Shown: positions 38,219 to 48,639 of the stretch, piece after piece
Position numbering within the stretch: the stretch's first letter is position 1
How the letters are laid out: every line of letters starts with the position of its first letter
DNA from: Pedobacter petrophilus
GTDB lineage: Bacteria; Bacteroidota; Bacteroidia; Sphingobacteriales; Sphingobacteriaceae
Direction: 5' to 3'
DNA: 64,000 bases
NCBI RefSeq assembly: GCF_009674725.1
Contig: NZ_WKKH01000009.1
Coordinates: 95,469-159,468, forward strand
Position numbers and translations under genes: made by a program
Notes under the pieces: generated by a model
What the model saw: only the letters and a program-made list of their open reading frames with translations
Told to the model about the DNA's origin: nothing
The model's database searches: none

Positions 38219-39226
38219 TTATTTTGGATTGCAAATGGTGACTAATTTCACCGAATAATTTGGGTTTAACGGCTCGTTGGTTTGTGCTAAACGTTGGGAA
38301 CCTGTATTTGCCGGACAGGCAATATCTCCTGCAGCATCATAAACCAGTTTTGTTCCAGAAGCTACTAATTCTTTCGGCACATACACCTGAACTTTTGTAA
38401 CAGAGTAACCTGAAGGGAAATAACGTATAAAATATCCATCCGGGTGTTTCGTCCAGATTCCACTCGGCACATCCGCTCTCGGCGGCGCCATGCCGGCAAT
38501 GATGGCATATTTTTCCATATCCGCATAAGAATAGTTCCCTGAGGATACCAATTGTCTGATGTTATTTTCAGCTTCAAAAACAGCCTTTAAGCCAGATGGC
38601 AATTGATCTTTTGCTTTCTCCATTACATCAAATGGAAGCACACCCAAGGCACCTCCTTCCAGCATGGTGATTTGCTGTGGAGTCAATAATTTTAACGCGG
38701 TAACCTTTACCTGTCCGTTATAGTTAGCAAACCTGGTGCGGGCAATAATCGTCCACAATAATGCCTGAATATCATGTTGCTCTACCTCCGGGTGCTTTTC
38801 TGCGCTTTTGATAATGGCAACAACCACCGCCTCTTTGGATCCTAATACGGGCGCAAACATATAGCCATCGCCCTTTGAAGGTGCAAAAGTACCTGCCATG
38901 AGGCAATAACTCTTATTAGTCATTTCATAAAGCCCTTCACATAACACATAGCCCCCTTCCGGATTTTTTGGCAATAAATAGAGGGGTTGTGCTTTTAAGG
39001 TGGCCTTAAAATCGGGCATCATTTCCCCTTTACGGTTCACATCTTCAAAACTGGTCGTAATTGCGCCAGGCTGTTTTAAAAATTTATCTACACCAAGTGC
39101 CTTAGCCCCCTGTGCTGTACCCACTTTTAATAGCTTGTCTTTCAACCCGCCGAATTGCGCATAGGTATTATTGATGCCTGCAAGAAATATTAATAGCGAC
39201 AGGCAAATGATTTTAGCATTTTTCAT
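38219..39226 (-). CDS. secreted protein of unknown function
   Basis: About 335 residues if started at the ATG at 39226, which opens on a clean signal peptide (KNAKIICLSLLIFLAGINNTYAQ). An upstream in-frame ATG (39256) would add ten residues. The mature part has a short amphipathic FGGLKDKLLKVGTAQGAKALGVDKFL lead and a body with LYEMTNKSYCLMAGTFAPSKGDGYMFAP, a helical segment, and a C-terminal beta-rich part ending VKLVTICNPK. I recognise no domain. Single gene. Confidence 0.75.
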   Translation of the reverse strand: MKNAKIICLSLLIFLAGINNTYAQFGGLKDKLLKVGTAQGAKALGVDKFLKQPGAITTSFEDVNRKGEMMPDFKATLKAQPLYLLPKNPEGGYVLCEGLYEMTNKSYCLMAGTFAPSKGDGYMFAPVLGSKEAVVVAIIKSAEKHPEVEQHDIQALLWTIIARTRFANYNGQVKVTALKLLTPQQITMLEGGALGVLPFDVMEKAKDQLPSGLKAVFEAENNIRQLVSSGNYSYADMEKYAIIAGMAPPRADVPSGIWTKHPDGYFIRYFPSGYSVTKVQVYVPKELVASGTKLVYDAAGDIACPANTGSQRLAQTNEPLNPNYSVKLVTICNPK

Positions 39227-39440
39227 GAATAATTTAGATTTAATAGGGTGCCACAAACATATAATATTAACCGTTAATTTCTTATTAATTTTTAAAAAGC
39301 AATATTTTCTAAAAAATTATCAGGTTAAAAACATCAATTTATTAAAAATTCAAAATTTTATTTTGTGTATTCAAATTAAATTCTCACATTTGAAATATTA
39401 TTTGGCGATAAGCTAAATAAAAGTCAATCTAGTCTGATTG

Positions 39441-39549
39441 ATTTATAAAGAAGTGGCGAGAGACTGGCTCCATGACCCACTGGCAACCCTCAGAGAGAGA
39501 AGGTGCCAATTCCAGACCAGCTAACATGGTGTTATTTGGTGCTATAAAT
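39441..39549 (+). promoter_or_regulatory. SAM-I (S-box) riboswitch
   Basis: The conserved core is unmistakable: GTGGCGAGAGACTGGCTCCATGACCCACTGGCAACC matches the P2/P3 core, and AAGGTGCCAATTCCAG the joining segment before P4. P1 closes by ATTTATA (39441-39447) with TATAAAT (39543-39549), and P4 by TAACA with TGTTA (about 39522-39534). S-adenosylmethionine binding should lower expression of the downstream metY-metX-hom operon. No clean terminator follows, so the expression platform is unclear. The quoted core begins at 39453. Confidence 0.93.
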
Positions 39550-39557
39550 TAAAACTG

Positions 39558-39686
39558 ATGAATACATTAAATCTTCAATCGCAAGGCGAACCAGGTCTTA
39601 AACTAAAACAAATAGAAACTTCTGCTATTTCGTTTATTTATTGCGATATGCAGGTGATTACTGGTATGTGCTGTTGCATACAGTAA
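39558..39686 (+). CDS. 42-residue leader ORF with a C-terminal Cys-Cys-Cys motif
   Basis: ATG at 39558, only 8 bases after the riboswitch P1 helix, opens a 43-codon frame that ends at TAA (39684-39686). The peptide ends Gly-Met-Cys-Cys-Cys-Ile-Gln and has a fourth Cys at residue 29. The three Cys codons lie in the loop of an imperfect hairpin (TACTGGTATG 39659-39668 with CATACAGTA 39677-39685). By analogy with polycysteine leader peptides described in mycobacteria, ribosome stalling at these codons when Cys-tRNA is scarce could control metY. This is inference; only the ORF and hairpin are seen. Confidence 0.55.
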   Translation: MNTLNLQSQGEPGLKLKQIETSAISFIYCDMQVITGMCCCIQ

Positions 39687-39727
39687 ATTAAAAAACTTCC
39701 TCATTTGTTTATTTTCAAACTGGAAGG

Positions 39728-39775
39728 TCCTGATTATTCAGGATATGCCCCTAGCCCGGATTTTATCTTTTCTTA
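39728..39775 (+). promoter_or_regulatory. hairpin and U-rich tract in the metY leader
   Basis: TCCTGA (39728-39733) pairs with TCAGGA (39738-39743); a C-rich stretch and a pyrimidine-rich tract TTTTATCTTTTCTT (39761-39774) follow. This could be a weak attenuator between the leader ORF and metY, but it is not a canonical terminator. Confidence 0.35.
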
Positions 39776-39835
39776 GTATGGAAATCGAAAGCACAAACAA
39801 TTCACTCAACAGTTAACTACCTACTCAATTTTTAA

Positions 39836-41170
<1,335 letters not shown>

Positions 41171-41217
41171 CATTGGCAAACAATTAAGTTTTTTTTCAAA
41201 CTACAGTACATTACAAC

Positions 41218-42306
41218 ATGCAAGACAGTAAAGACAATATCAATTCAGAAAATATAGCTGCAACCTATCATCACAAAAAGTCATTTAAATTAGAAAGCGG
41301 ACAGAAGATCAAAAATCTTCAAATTGCTTATCAAACCTATGGTAAGCTTAATGCCAGCAAAAGTAATGTTATTTGGGTTTGCCATGCCTTAACAGCAAAT
41401 GCAGATGTGTTTGAATGGTGGGAAGGTTTATTTGGACAGAATGCCCTGTTCAATCCTGAAGATCACTATATCGTTTGCGCGAATGTTTTAGGCTCTAACT
41501 ATGGTACTACAAATCCTTTAAGTGTGAACCCCACAACCGGACAACCATATTATTTAGCATTTCCACAGTTTACCATTCGTGATTTTGTTACAGCACATCA
41601 GTTGTTGGCCAATCATCTGGAAATCGATTCCATTAAGTTATTAATTGGTGGCTCTTTAGGTGGACAGCAGGCGGTGGAGTGGGGAATTATTGAACCATTA
41701 CGTATAGAAAATTTAATTCTGGTGGCTACCAATGCTGTACATTCTCCCTGGGGAATAGCGTTTAATGAAAGTCAGCGTTTAGCCATTACCACAGACAGAA
41801 CTTTTTTTGCTAACCGGCCGGATGGCGGAAGTAAAGGTTTAAAAACCGCACGAAGTATTGCGCTTTTAAGCTATCGAACCTATCATGCTTATGGCAATAC
41901 GCAGGTGGAAAGTGTGAATGATAAAACAGATAATTTCCGGGCTTCCTCCTACCAGAATTACCAGGGCGAAAAGTTGATTAACCGGTTTAATGCCTATAGT
42001 TACTACTATTTAACGAAAGCAATGGATAGCCATAATGTAGGTCGCAATAGAAATGGCATCGCCGAAGCATTGCAATTAATCACCGCAAATACGTTGGTGA
42101 TTGGAATTGAAAATGATTTTTTGTTTCCCCTATCAGAGCAAAAATACCTTGCAGACCACATTAACAACGCACAATTTGCAGCCATTCATTCGGAATATGG
42201 TCATGATGGCTTTTTGATTGAAACGAATGCTTTAACCAACATCATCGGAACTTTTATCAAAGAAAGTAGAGACAAGAAGATTATTAGGTTACAACATACG
42301 GCTTAG
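41218..42306 (+). CDS. metX: homoserine O-acetyltransferase
   Basis: Alpha/beta-hydrolase-fold enzyme (362 residues) that acetylates homoserine to supply MetY. The nucleophile motif is IGGSLGGQQAVEWGI; the characteristic ENLILVATNAVHSPWGIAFNESQR follows, and the Asp/His pair appears near IENDFLFP and HSEYGHDGFLIE. The LGSNYGTTNPLSVNP segment is typical of MetX. It sits between metY and hom in one operon; the SAM riboswitch should control all three. Confidence 0.96.
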   Translation: MQDSKDNINSENIAATYHHKKSFKLESGQKIKNLQIAYQTYGKLNASKSNVIWVCHALTANADVFEWWEGLFGQNALFNPEDHYIVCANVLGSNYGTTNPLSVNPTTGQPYYLAFPQFTIRDFVTAHQLLANHLEIDSIKLLIGGSLGGQQAVEWGIIEPLRIENLILVATNAVHSPWGIAFNESQRLAITTDRTFFANRPDGGSKGLKTARSIALLSYRTYHAYGNTQVESVNDKTDNFRASSYQNYQGEKLINRFNAYSYYYLTKAMDSHNVGRNRNGIAEALQLITANTLVIGIENDFLFPLSEQKYLADHINNAQFAAIHSEYGHDGFLIETNALTNIIGTFIKESRDKKIIRLQHTA

Positions 42307-42365
42307 AAAGGTTGAAGGCTGGAAGGTAGAAGGTTTAGGATAAAATCATAATAAAATAAAAATAA

Positions 42366-42501
42366 TTAACCACAGAAACACAGAAATCGCGGAAGAATAA
42401 GAAGTAGGTTTCATGTTAATTTGTGCAATAAAAAATATTAACAAACGAGTAGCGAAATGCTTTCTGAGCATTCAGTCTTGAGACTTGATACCCGCTACTC
42501 G
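42366..42501. repeat. structured intergenic element upstream of hom
   Basis: The gap between metX and hom holds a TTAACCACAGAAACACAGA tract (from about 42366) and a nested fold: CGAGTAGCG (42446-42454) pairs with CGCTACTCG (42493-42501), and inside lie AATGCT/AGCATT and AGTCT/AGACT hairpins. The outer stem ends 16 bases before the hom start, so it could influence hom translation or stabilise the upstream mRNA. Confidence 0.6.
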
Positions 42502-42517
42502 ATACTATAAAACAATC

Positions 42518-43762
42518 ATGAGTAAAAATTTAAAAATCGGTTTATTTGGTTTCGGAGTTGTGGGACAAGGATTATTGGATATCATCCAAAGTCAGAATCT
42601 GAATTTGGAAATTATAAAAATTGCGATAAAAGATCCCAGGAAAAAACGCACACTTAACAAAGACTTATTTACCACTGATCGAAACGAGATCCTTAACAAT
42701 CCGGAAATTAATACCGTTGTTGAGTTAATCAATGATGCAGATGCGGCTTACGAAATCGTTACCACCGCATTAAAAAATGGTAAAAATGTAGTTTCTGCCA
42801 ATAAGAAAATGATCGCTACTCACTTAAAAGAGCTGGTAGATTTACAACAAGAGTATGGAACTTCCCTGCTTTATGAAGGGGCCGTTTGTGGCAGTATTCC
42901 GATTATCAGAAATCTGGAAGAATATTATGATAATGAACTTTTCCATGCCTTAAGCGGAATCTTTAATGGCTCTTCGAATTACATTTTATCCAAAATTTTT
43001 AACGAGAACCAAAGTTACAATGCTGCTTTAAAAGAGGCGCAGGATTTAGGTTTTGCCGAAACGGATCCAATCTTAGATGTGGGCGGCTACGATCCTAAAT
43101 ATAAATTATCCATTGCCACCGCCCATGCCTACGGCCTGTTTGTAAACCCTGATGCCATTTTAAATATAGGCATTCAGAATCTTTCTGCTAATGATGTTAA
43201 ATATGCCCGCGAAAAGAATTTTAAAATCAAACTGGTACCTATGGCACGAAAGGTAAATACCAAAGACATTGTTACTTATGTATTGCCTAAGTTGGTGGCA
43301 AAAGACGACTTTTTATACAATGTGGAGAATGAATACAATGCAGTAACCGTTCAGGCGGCATTTGCTGATAAGCAATTTTTCTTTGGAAAAGGTGCCGGCG
43401 GACATCCAACGGGTGCTGCTGTGTTATCGGATATTGCCGCGCTCCGTTACGATTATCGCTATGAATATAAGAAATATCACTCCGGGAATGGCGTAAAGCA
43501 TACCGAAGATATTTTACTGGAAGTTTACTTACGCTATGCGGATGAAGATTTAATTACCCTGCTGGCTTTCGATGAAATTAGTGAACGCTATGCAGCAAGT
43601 AATTTCAAATATGTGATCGGTACCGTAAAGCTAGCACACCTGATTAAAAACCGTGATTTACTTTTAGAGGCTAATGTTTTTATCGCTTACACCGGTAGAC
43701 AGATTTATAAACAAGAGCAGGTGGTAGAAAACGTTTTCGCCGAAGAGCTTGCTGCTATCTAA
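42518..43762 (+). CDS. hom: homoserine dehydrogenase
   Basis: Reduces aspartate semialdehyde to homoserine, the substrate of MetX. About 414 residues with the start placed at the ATG at 42518, which begins KNLKIGLFGFGVVGQGLL directly; an in-frame ATG 33 bases upstream adds an unconserved stretch. Motifs: Rossmann GFGVVGQG (about 9-16), SANKKMIATH, the catalytic-domain ILSKIF...ALKEAQDLGFAETDPILDVGGYD, and GKGAGGHPTGAAVLSDIAAL. No fused aspartokinase. The C-terminal about 80 residues may be a regulatory ACT-like domain. Strong terminator follows. Confidence 0.95.
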   Translation: MSKNLKIGLFGFGVVGQGLLDIIQSQNLNLEIIKIAIKDPRKKRTLNKDLFTTDRNEILNNPEINTVVELINDADAAYEIVTTALKNGKNVVSANKKMIATHLKELVDLQQEYGTSLLYEGAVCGSIPIIRNLEEYYDNELFHALSGIFNGSSNYILSKIFNENQSYNAALKEAQDLGFAETDPILDVGGYDPKYKLSIATAHAYGLFVNPDAILNIGIQNLSANDVKYAREKNFKIKLVPMARKVNTKDIVTYVLPKLVAKDDFLYNVENEYNAVTVQAAFADKQFFFGKGAGGHPTGAAVLSDIAALRYDYRYEYKKYHSGNGVKHTEDILLEVYLRYADEDLITLLAFDEISERYAASNFKYVIGTVKLAHLIKNRDLLLEANVFIAYTGRQIYKQEQVVENVFAEELAAI

Positions 43763-43804
43763 ATTTTTAAGGTTAATTTTTTTATTTGTTTTGTTGTTAA
43801 GTAT

Positions 43805-43830
43805 AAAGGTCGGAGCGATTCCGACCTTTT
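43805..43830. terminator. terminator after hom (bidirectional)
   Basis: AAAGGTCGGA (43805-43814) pairs with TCCGACCTTT (43820-43829) around a 5-base loop. T follows on the right and A-rich sequence lies on the left. It separates the convergent hom and lipoprotein genes. Confidence 0.88.
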
Positions 43831-43840
43831 GCGTTACCTG

Positions 43841-44296
43841 TTAAGGCTTCTCCTTTATATACTTTTCAATAATGATGCGGTCTACATTTGCTTTTTCTAC
43901 TTTCTCTACCCCTTTTTGAATTAAAGTATCTCCACTAAAAGTCACCTTAAATTTAAAGGTTTTTCCTTCCCAGTTCTTGTCTTTATAAAAATCTAAATAT
44001 TCTGTATAATCATCTCCGGCGAACGTGTAGCGTCCTCCGCCTGCATCAAAATTGGTACTGTCTTTTGGGTTTAAGCTATGTTTTAAGAAGGCGAAATGTG
44101 TGCCGTTAATAATCTTCAGCATCTTAAGGTCGCCTGAAAAATCAATGACCCTGGTTTTGCCATTTTCAATTGTCGCAGCAGATAACAAACGCCATGTGCC
44201 TTCAAGTCCAGCTTTTGAATGATTTGTTTTTTCATCCTTAAGGGAACAGGATGCCAAAGAAAGCACTACAACTGGTAACAGATATTTTATTTTCAT
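43841..44296 (-). CDS. lipocalin-like lipoprotein, function unknown
   Basis: The 151 residues have a lipoprotein signal (YLLPVVVLSLASC, lipobox LASC) and a single small beta-barrel-like domain: GLEGTWRLLSAATIENGKTR, a central strand pair (GTHFAFLKHSLN, GGGRYTFAGDDYTEYLDF) and KFKVTFSGDTLIQKG. This is the pattern of Bacteroidota lipocalin-like lipoproteins of unknown ligand. It lies 26 bases downstream of the yhhQ-like gene and may share its transcript. Confidence 0.78.
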   Translation of the reverse strand: MKIKYLLPVVVLSLASCSLKDEKTNHSKAGLEGTWRLLSAATIENGKTRVIDFSGDLKMLKIINGTHFAFLKHSLNPKDSTNFDAGGGRYTFAGDDYTEYLDFYKDKNWEGKTFKFKVTFSGDTLIQKGVEKVEKANVDRIIIEKYIKEKP

Positions 44297-44322
44297 TTTT
44301 AAGAATTAGCAAGTGAACAACA

Positions 44323-45093
44323 CTATCCCCTCCCCGCCATTTGTGTGAGCTTATGTGCAAGTTCTTTCCCGAGGTAACCATCGATAATGGCATGAACTAC
44401 ATATAATATCGGTGTCATTAAAATCGCCACCACAAATTTGTAAGTATAATTCACCAATCCGATGGCTGCAACCATTTGCCAGCTGTAATGGTATTGAGGG
44501 TTAAGGTAAAACGCGATGAAGATCACCACGAAACTATCAATGAGTTGTGAAATCAGGGTTGAACCAGTTGCACGTAACCACAGCGCCTTTTCTCCGGTTA
44601 CCCTTTTAATGCGGTGAAAAATTAGCACATCTGCCAATTGACCTACGATAAAAGCGATAATAGAACCCACAATAATCCACATCCCTTGACCAAAGATCCC
44701 CGAAAAGGCATTATTCATATTCAGATCTTCGCCATTTATATTTTGATGAACCCAAAAATCTGCAGCACTTAAATGCATAGAACCCCAAACCACCAGAAAA
44801 GCAAAAGCGATTAAGATGGAAGTTAAGATCGACAAAAAACGAACTTGCTTCACACCAAAATATTCGTTGATGATATCTGTCATAATGAAAATAATCGGCC
44901 AGGTTAAAACGCCTGCAGACATGACAAATGAAAGGTTTTTAACACCAAGCAGGTTAATATCAAACTTTTTAATCCCCAGTGTTTCTTCAACACTAAATAA
45001 TTTAACGCCAATAAACTCTGATAATATCGCATTTGCGACAAAAAAACATCCCAACACGAGAAACAAGCGGCTTTCTTTGGTTTTAAAAGTCAT
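44323..45093 (-). CDS. yhhQ: queuosine precursor transporter (YhhQ family)
   Basis: Inner-membrane transporter for 7-cyano/7-aminomethyl-deazaguanine precursors used for queuosine in tRNA. The 256 residues have six to seven hydrophobic helices. The family signatures are SFVMSAGVLTWPIIFIMTDIINEYFG (about 54-79), the GQLADVLIFHRIKRVTGEKALWLRATGSTLISQLIDSFVV region and KFVVAILMTPILYV. Length and pattern match the family well. No queuosine synthesis genes are in the window. Confidence 0.92.
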   Translation of the reverse strand: MTFKTKESRLFLVLGCFFVANAILSEFIGVKLFSVEETLGIKKFDINLLGVKNLSFVMSAGVLTWPIIFIMTDIINEYFGVKQVRFLSILTSILIAFAFLVVWGSMHLSAADFWVHQNINGEDLNMNNAFSGIFGQGMWIIVGSIIAFIVGQLADVLIFHRIKRVTGEKALWLRATGSTLISQLIDSFVVIFIAFYLNPQYHYSWQMVAAIGLVNYTYKFVVAILMTPILYVVHAIIDGYLGKELAHKLTQMAGRG

Positions 45094-45239
45094 AGTGTAT
45101 AAATCTAAAGATAATTCAAATCAGAATGATAATTTCTGCTGTTAATTTTTATTGGTACTATGTTTTTACATTATTAGGGCGAAAAAAGTAGGTTAAGAAA
45201 ATAAATCTCCCAATCTTTGCGCCTCGGAAACTAATCATC

Positions 45240-46466
45240 ATGGCTAAGCAGAAAAAATTTTATCTCATCCTTATTTTAGGTTCGTTAGCAGCGCTCGGGC
45301 CCTTCTCTATAGACATGTATTTGCCTGGTTTTGTGGATATAGCAAAAGACCTGAAAACAGATGACTCATCAGTAGCACTTTCACTGTCAGCATTTTTTAT
45401 TGGAATCTCCGCTGGTCAGTTACTTTATGGACCACTTCTAGATAAATTTGGCCGGAAAAAGCCGCTTTATTTTGGTCTGGCACTTTATATTTTCTCTTCC
45501 TTTTTATGCCTTTTAGTTACAGATGTTAATCAGCTTATTGTGTTGCGTTTTGTACAGGCAATTGGAAGTTGTGCTACGGCGGTAGCATCTATTGCAATGG
45601 TTAGGGATTTGTTCACCGTATCGGAAAGCCCGAAAGTTTTCGCCTCCCTGATGTTAGTAATTGCCGTTTCACCAATGCTGGCCCCTACTGCCGGCAGTTA
45701 TCTTATCGCTGAACTGGGGTGGCGCTATGTATTTGTATTTCTTGGTTTTATGGCTGTACTGATGTTGCTTGCAACAATATTTAAATTACCAGAAAGCTAT
45801 AAGCCCGATCCAAATTATTCTTTGAAACCAAAGCCAATTTTGAACAGCTTTTTTACTGTTTTAAAAGAGCCGCAATTTTCTACCTATGCTTTAATTAGCT
45901 CCGTTACCTTTTCCGGTTTATTTGCTTACGTATCTTCTTCGCCAGCAGTATTCATGAAAATTTATGAGGTAAGCAAAACCGGCTACGGATGGATCTTCGC
46001 CTTATTATCTGTTGCATTTATTGGATCGAGCCAATTAAACAGCGTGATTTTGAAGTGGTTCAGCAGCAAAACAATTGTAACCTGGGCACTCTTGGCACAA
46101 TGCATTTTCAGTATTATCTTTTTAGTATTCGCATTAAATGACTGGCTTAACCTCTATCTTACCTTGGTTTTTATCGCTTTATTTCTATCCTGCCTGGGAT
46201 TCATCAATCCAAATGCCGCCGCGCTTGCGTTGGCTCCGTTCAGCAAAAATGCAGGAAGCGCTTCTGCATTAATGGGGGCATTACAAATGGGATTGGGTGC
46301 ATTGGCATCTGTAATGGTGAGCCTATTTAGCAAGGATTCGGTAATCCCTATGCCATTGGTCATGACGGCTGCTGCCTTAATAGCCATGATTTGTTTGCTG
46401 GTTGGCAAAAGATTGATTAAAACTGAAGTTGAGGCTTCCGGTGATGCCGCTATGGTTGCACATTAA
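45240..46466 (+). CDS. Bcr/CflA-family multidrug efflux MFS transporter
   Basis: Twelve-helix major facilitator (408 residues) of the drug:H+ antiporter Bcr/CflA group. Visible are the TM1 motif ALGPFSIDMYLPGF, the loop 2-3 motif GPLLDKFGRKKPLYFGL (motif A), and the TM4-5 motif VIAVSPMLAPTAGSYLIAELGWRYVFVFL (motif C with its Gly/Pro). Substrates in E. coli Bcr include bicyclomycin and dipeptides; the real substrate here is unknown. Transcribed divergently from yhhQ. Confidence 0.92.
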   Translation: MAKQKKFYLILILGSLAALGPFSIDMYLPGFVDIAKDLKTDDSSVALSLSAFFIGISAGQLLYGPLLDKFGRKKPLYFGLALYIFSSFLCLLVTDVNQLIVLRFVQAIGSCATAVASIAMVRDLFTVSESPKVFASLMLVIAVSPMLAPTAGSYLIAELGWRYVFVFLGFMAVLMLLATIFKLPESYKPDPNYSLKPKPILNSFFTVLKEPQFSTYALISSVTFSGLFAYVSSSPAVFMKIYEVSKTGYGWIFALLSVAFIGSSQLNSVILKWFSSKTIVTWALLAQCIFSIIFLVFALNDWLNLYLTLVFIALFLSCLGFINPNAAALALAPFSKNAGSASALMGALQMGLGALASVMVSLFSKDSVIPMPLVMTAAALIAMICLLVGKRLIKTEVEASGDAAMVAH

Positions 46467-46648
46467 TGACCACCCGGTAGATTTTTCAAATTCGTTTTTT
46501 CTGTCACATTGCAGATTTGGCAAATGGATTAATGTTAAGTTAGCCGATTTGAAAATATTGATATTAAGGCAGTTAGATGAGCATCGTGTTTTGGCTAGCT
46601 AAAAAGTGACTGATCTTCTAAGCTTTTTTTGCTATTTTCGCTTATATC

Positions 46649-47794
46649 ATGTTAAATATACAATCGAAACTTCCCGGTGTAAGCACGACTATTTTTTCAG
46701 TCATGTCAAAGCTTGCTGCCGAATACAATGCTATTAATTTATCGCAGGGTTTCCCTGATTATTCTGCAGATCCAAAACTTGTCGAATTGGTTAATAAAGC
46801 CATGAAAGATGGTTTTAATCAATATGCACCAATGCCAGGTAATCAACTTTTGAAAGAAAACATTGCTGAAAAAGTAAAAAATCTCTACAATATAAAATAT
46901 AATCCGGATACCGAAATCACAGTTACGGCTGGCGGAACACAGGCGATTTTTACCGCGCTGGCCGCCATCATCAATTCTGGTGATGAGGTGATTATTTTCG
47001 AACCGGCCTACGATAGTTATGCCCCAACCATCAGGTTATTAGGTGGATTGGTAAAAACTTATGAGCTGGCACCTCCCGAGTATGGAATTGATTGGGACAT
47101 GGTAAAGAAGCTTTTTACCTCAAGCACCCGGATGATTATCCTCAACTCACCGCAGAACCCAACAGGAAGCATCTTATCCAAAGAAGATATGAAGTCGCTA
47201 ATCAAACTGATTAACGGAACTGATATTCTTATTTTAAGTGATGAGGTTTATGAACACCTGATTTACGACGAACAAGAGCATAATAGTGTAATGCTTTTTC
47301 CTGAACTACGGGAAAGAAGTTTTATTGTAGCTTCATTTGGAAAGCTTTTACATGCCACAGGCTGGAAGCTCGGGTATTGCCTTGCCCCAGAATTACTGAC
47401 TAAAGAATTCAGAAAAGTGCATCAATTTAATGTGTTCAGTGTAAATAGTGCTATGCAACAGGCAATTGCACAGTATATTCAGGAGCCCTCTAATTACATG
47501 GAAATTGGAAGTTTCTTTCAGCAGAAGCGTGATTACTTTAGGAGTTTGCTTGCTGAAAGCCGTTTCAAATTACTGCCTTGCCATGGATCGTACTTTCAAT
47601 GTGTAAGTTACAGCGAAATTAGTGAGGAGAAAGATACTGATTTTAGTACAAGGCTGATTAAGGAATTCGGAGTAGCTAGTATTCCGGTTTCTGCATTTTA
47701 TCAGAAAGCAACAGATCACAAAATAATTCGTTTTTGTTTTGCTAAGGAAGATGCAACATTGGCTTTAGCAGCAGAAAAATTAAAAAATGTTTAA
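46649..47794 (+). CDS. methionine/glutamine aminotransferase (YbdL-type, PLP)
   Basis: Class I/II aminotransferase of 381 residues. Visible are the N-terminal NLSQGFPDYSAD, TVTAGGTQAIFTALAAIINSGDEV, NSPQNPTGSILSKEDM, the Asp/Tyr pair LILSDEVYEHLIYD and the PLP lysine in VASFGKLLHATGWKLGYC. The pattern fits YbdL/glutamine transaminase K enzymes, which reaminate the methionine precursor 4-methylthio-2-oxobutanoate. The omega-amidase gene starts 20 bases after it, a well-known functional partner. Confidence 0.92.
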   Translation: MLNIQSKLPGVSTTIFSVMSKLAAEYNAINLSQGFPDYSADPKLVELVNKAMKDGFNQYAPMPGNQLLKENIAEKVKNLYNIKYNPDTEITVTAGGTQAIFTALAAIINSGDEVIIFEPAYDSYAPTIRLLGGLVKTYELAPPEYGIDWDMVKKLFTSSTRMIILNSPQNPTGSILSKEDMKSLIKLINGTDILILSDEVYEHLIYDEQEHNSVMLFPELRERSFIVASFGKLLHATGWKLGYCLAPELLTKEFRKVHQFNVFSVNSAMQQAIAQYIQEPSNYMEIGSFFQQKRDYFRSLLAESRFKLLPCHGSYFQCVSYSEISEEKDTDFSTRLIKEFGVASIPVSAFYQKATDHKIIRFCFAKEDATLALAAEKLKNV

Positions 47795-47814
47795 CATTTT
47801 GCAAACCAAATAAT

Positions 47815-48618
47815 ATGGAAGCACCTATTTACACCCAAATAGAAAACCTGAAGGTAACTATCTTTCAGGCGTACCTGTTTTGGGAAAATATAGAAAAAAA
47901 TCTGGTAAACCTGGCCCTTCGCTTATCTATGGGCGTAAGGGAGAAAACAGATTTAATCATCCTGCCCGAAATGTTTAATAGTGGTTTTAGCATGAATGCT
48001 GAAGCGCTTGCAGAAGAAATGGGTGGCCCTACAATGCAGTGGATGCAAAAAATGGCCAATCAATATAACTGCGTAATTACCGGAAGTTTGATCGTTAAAG
48101 AAAACGGGAACTATTTTAACCGACTGGTTTGGATGAATAAGGATGGGGAACATCAATATTATGATAAACGCCATTTATTCGGTATGGGCGATGAAGATGA
48201 TAATTTTAGTGCCGGCGAAAGCAAATTAATTGTAGAATTAAAGGGTTGGAAAATCCGCCTGGCAGTTTGCTACGATTTACGTTTCCCCGTTTGGCTGCGG
48301 AATGTAAATGAAGAATATGATATTCTGCTCATCGTTGCCAGCTGGCCAGATCGCCGCACCGCACACTGGAAAGCCCTTATCCCGGCGCGTGCAATCGAAA
48401 ATCAAAGTTATGTGATTGGTGTAAACCGCGTAGGGCATGATGGTAACCAGGTTTATCATGGTGGCCACTCAATGGTTATTGATCCATACGGCAGCACTGT
48501 GTATTACAAACCGGAAGATGAAGACATGTACACCGTAACCATAAATTATGAAGAGCTGGTAAAAATCAGGCGCCAGTTTCCTTTCTTAAAAGATGCAGAT
48601 CAATTTACAATTCTCTAA
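47815..48618 (+). CDS. omega-amidase (YafV-type nitrilase superfamily)
   Basis: Hydrolyses alpha-ketoglutaramate or alpha-ketosuccinamate made when glutamine or asparagine is the amino donor, pulling the preceding transamination forward. The 267 residues hold the nitrilase Glu-Lys-Cys triad: Glu in LPEMFNSGFSM, Lys in YDKRHLFGMG and Cys in AVCYDLRFPVWLRN. Its position right behind the aminotransferase supports a role in methionine salvage, which fits the methionine genes upstream. Confidence 0.93.
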   Translation: MEAPIYTQIENLKVTIFQAYLFWENIEKNLVNLALRLSMGVREKTDLIILPEMFNSGFSMNAEALAEEMGGPTMQWMQKMANQYNCVITGSLIVKENGNYFNRLVWMNKDGEHQYYDKRHLFGMGDEDDNFSAGESKLIVELKGWKIRLAVCYDLRFPVWLRNVNEEYDILLIVASWPDRRTAHWKALIPARAIENQSYVIGVNRVGHDGNQVYHGGHSMVIDPYGSTVYYKPEDEDMYTVTINYEELVKIRRQFPFLKDADQFTIL

Positions 48619-48639
48619 AATAAATAATAACTAGCTTAA

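Noticed and set aside
39728..39775. Leader hairpin of metY as a strong intrinsic terminator
   Set aside because: The stem is only 6 bp and is separated from the U-rich tract by about 17 bases, so it is listed only as a weak regulatory candidate.
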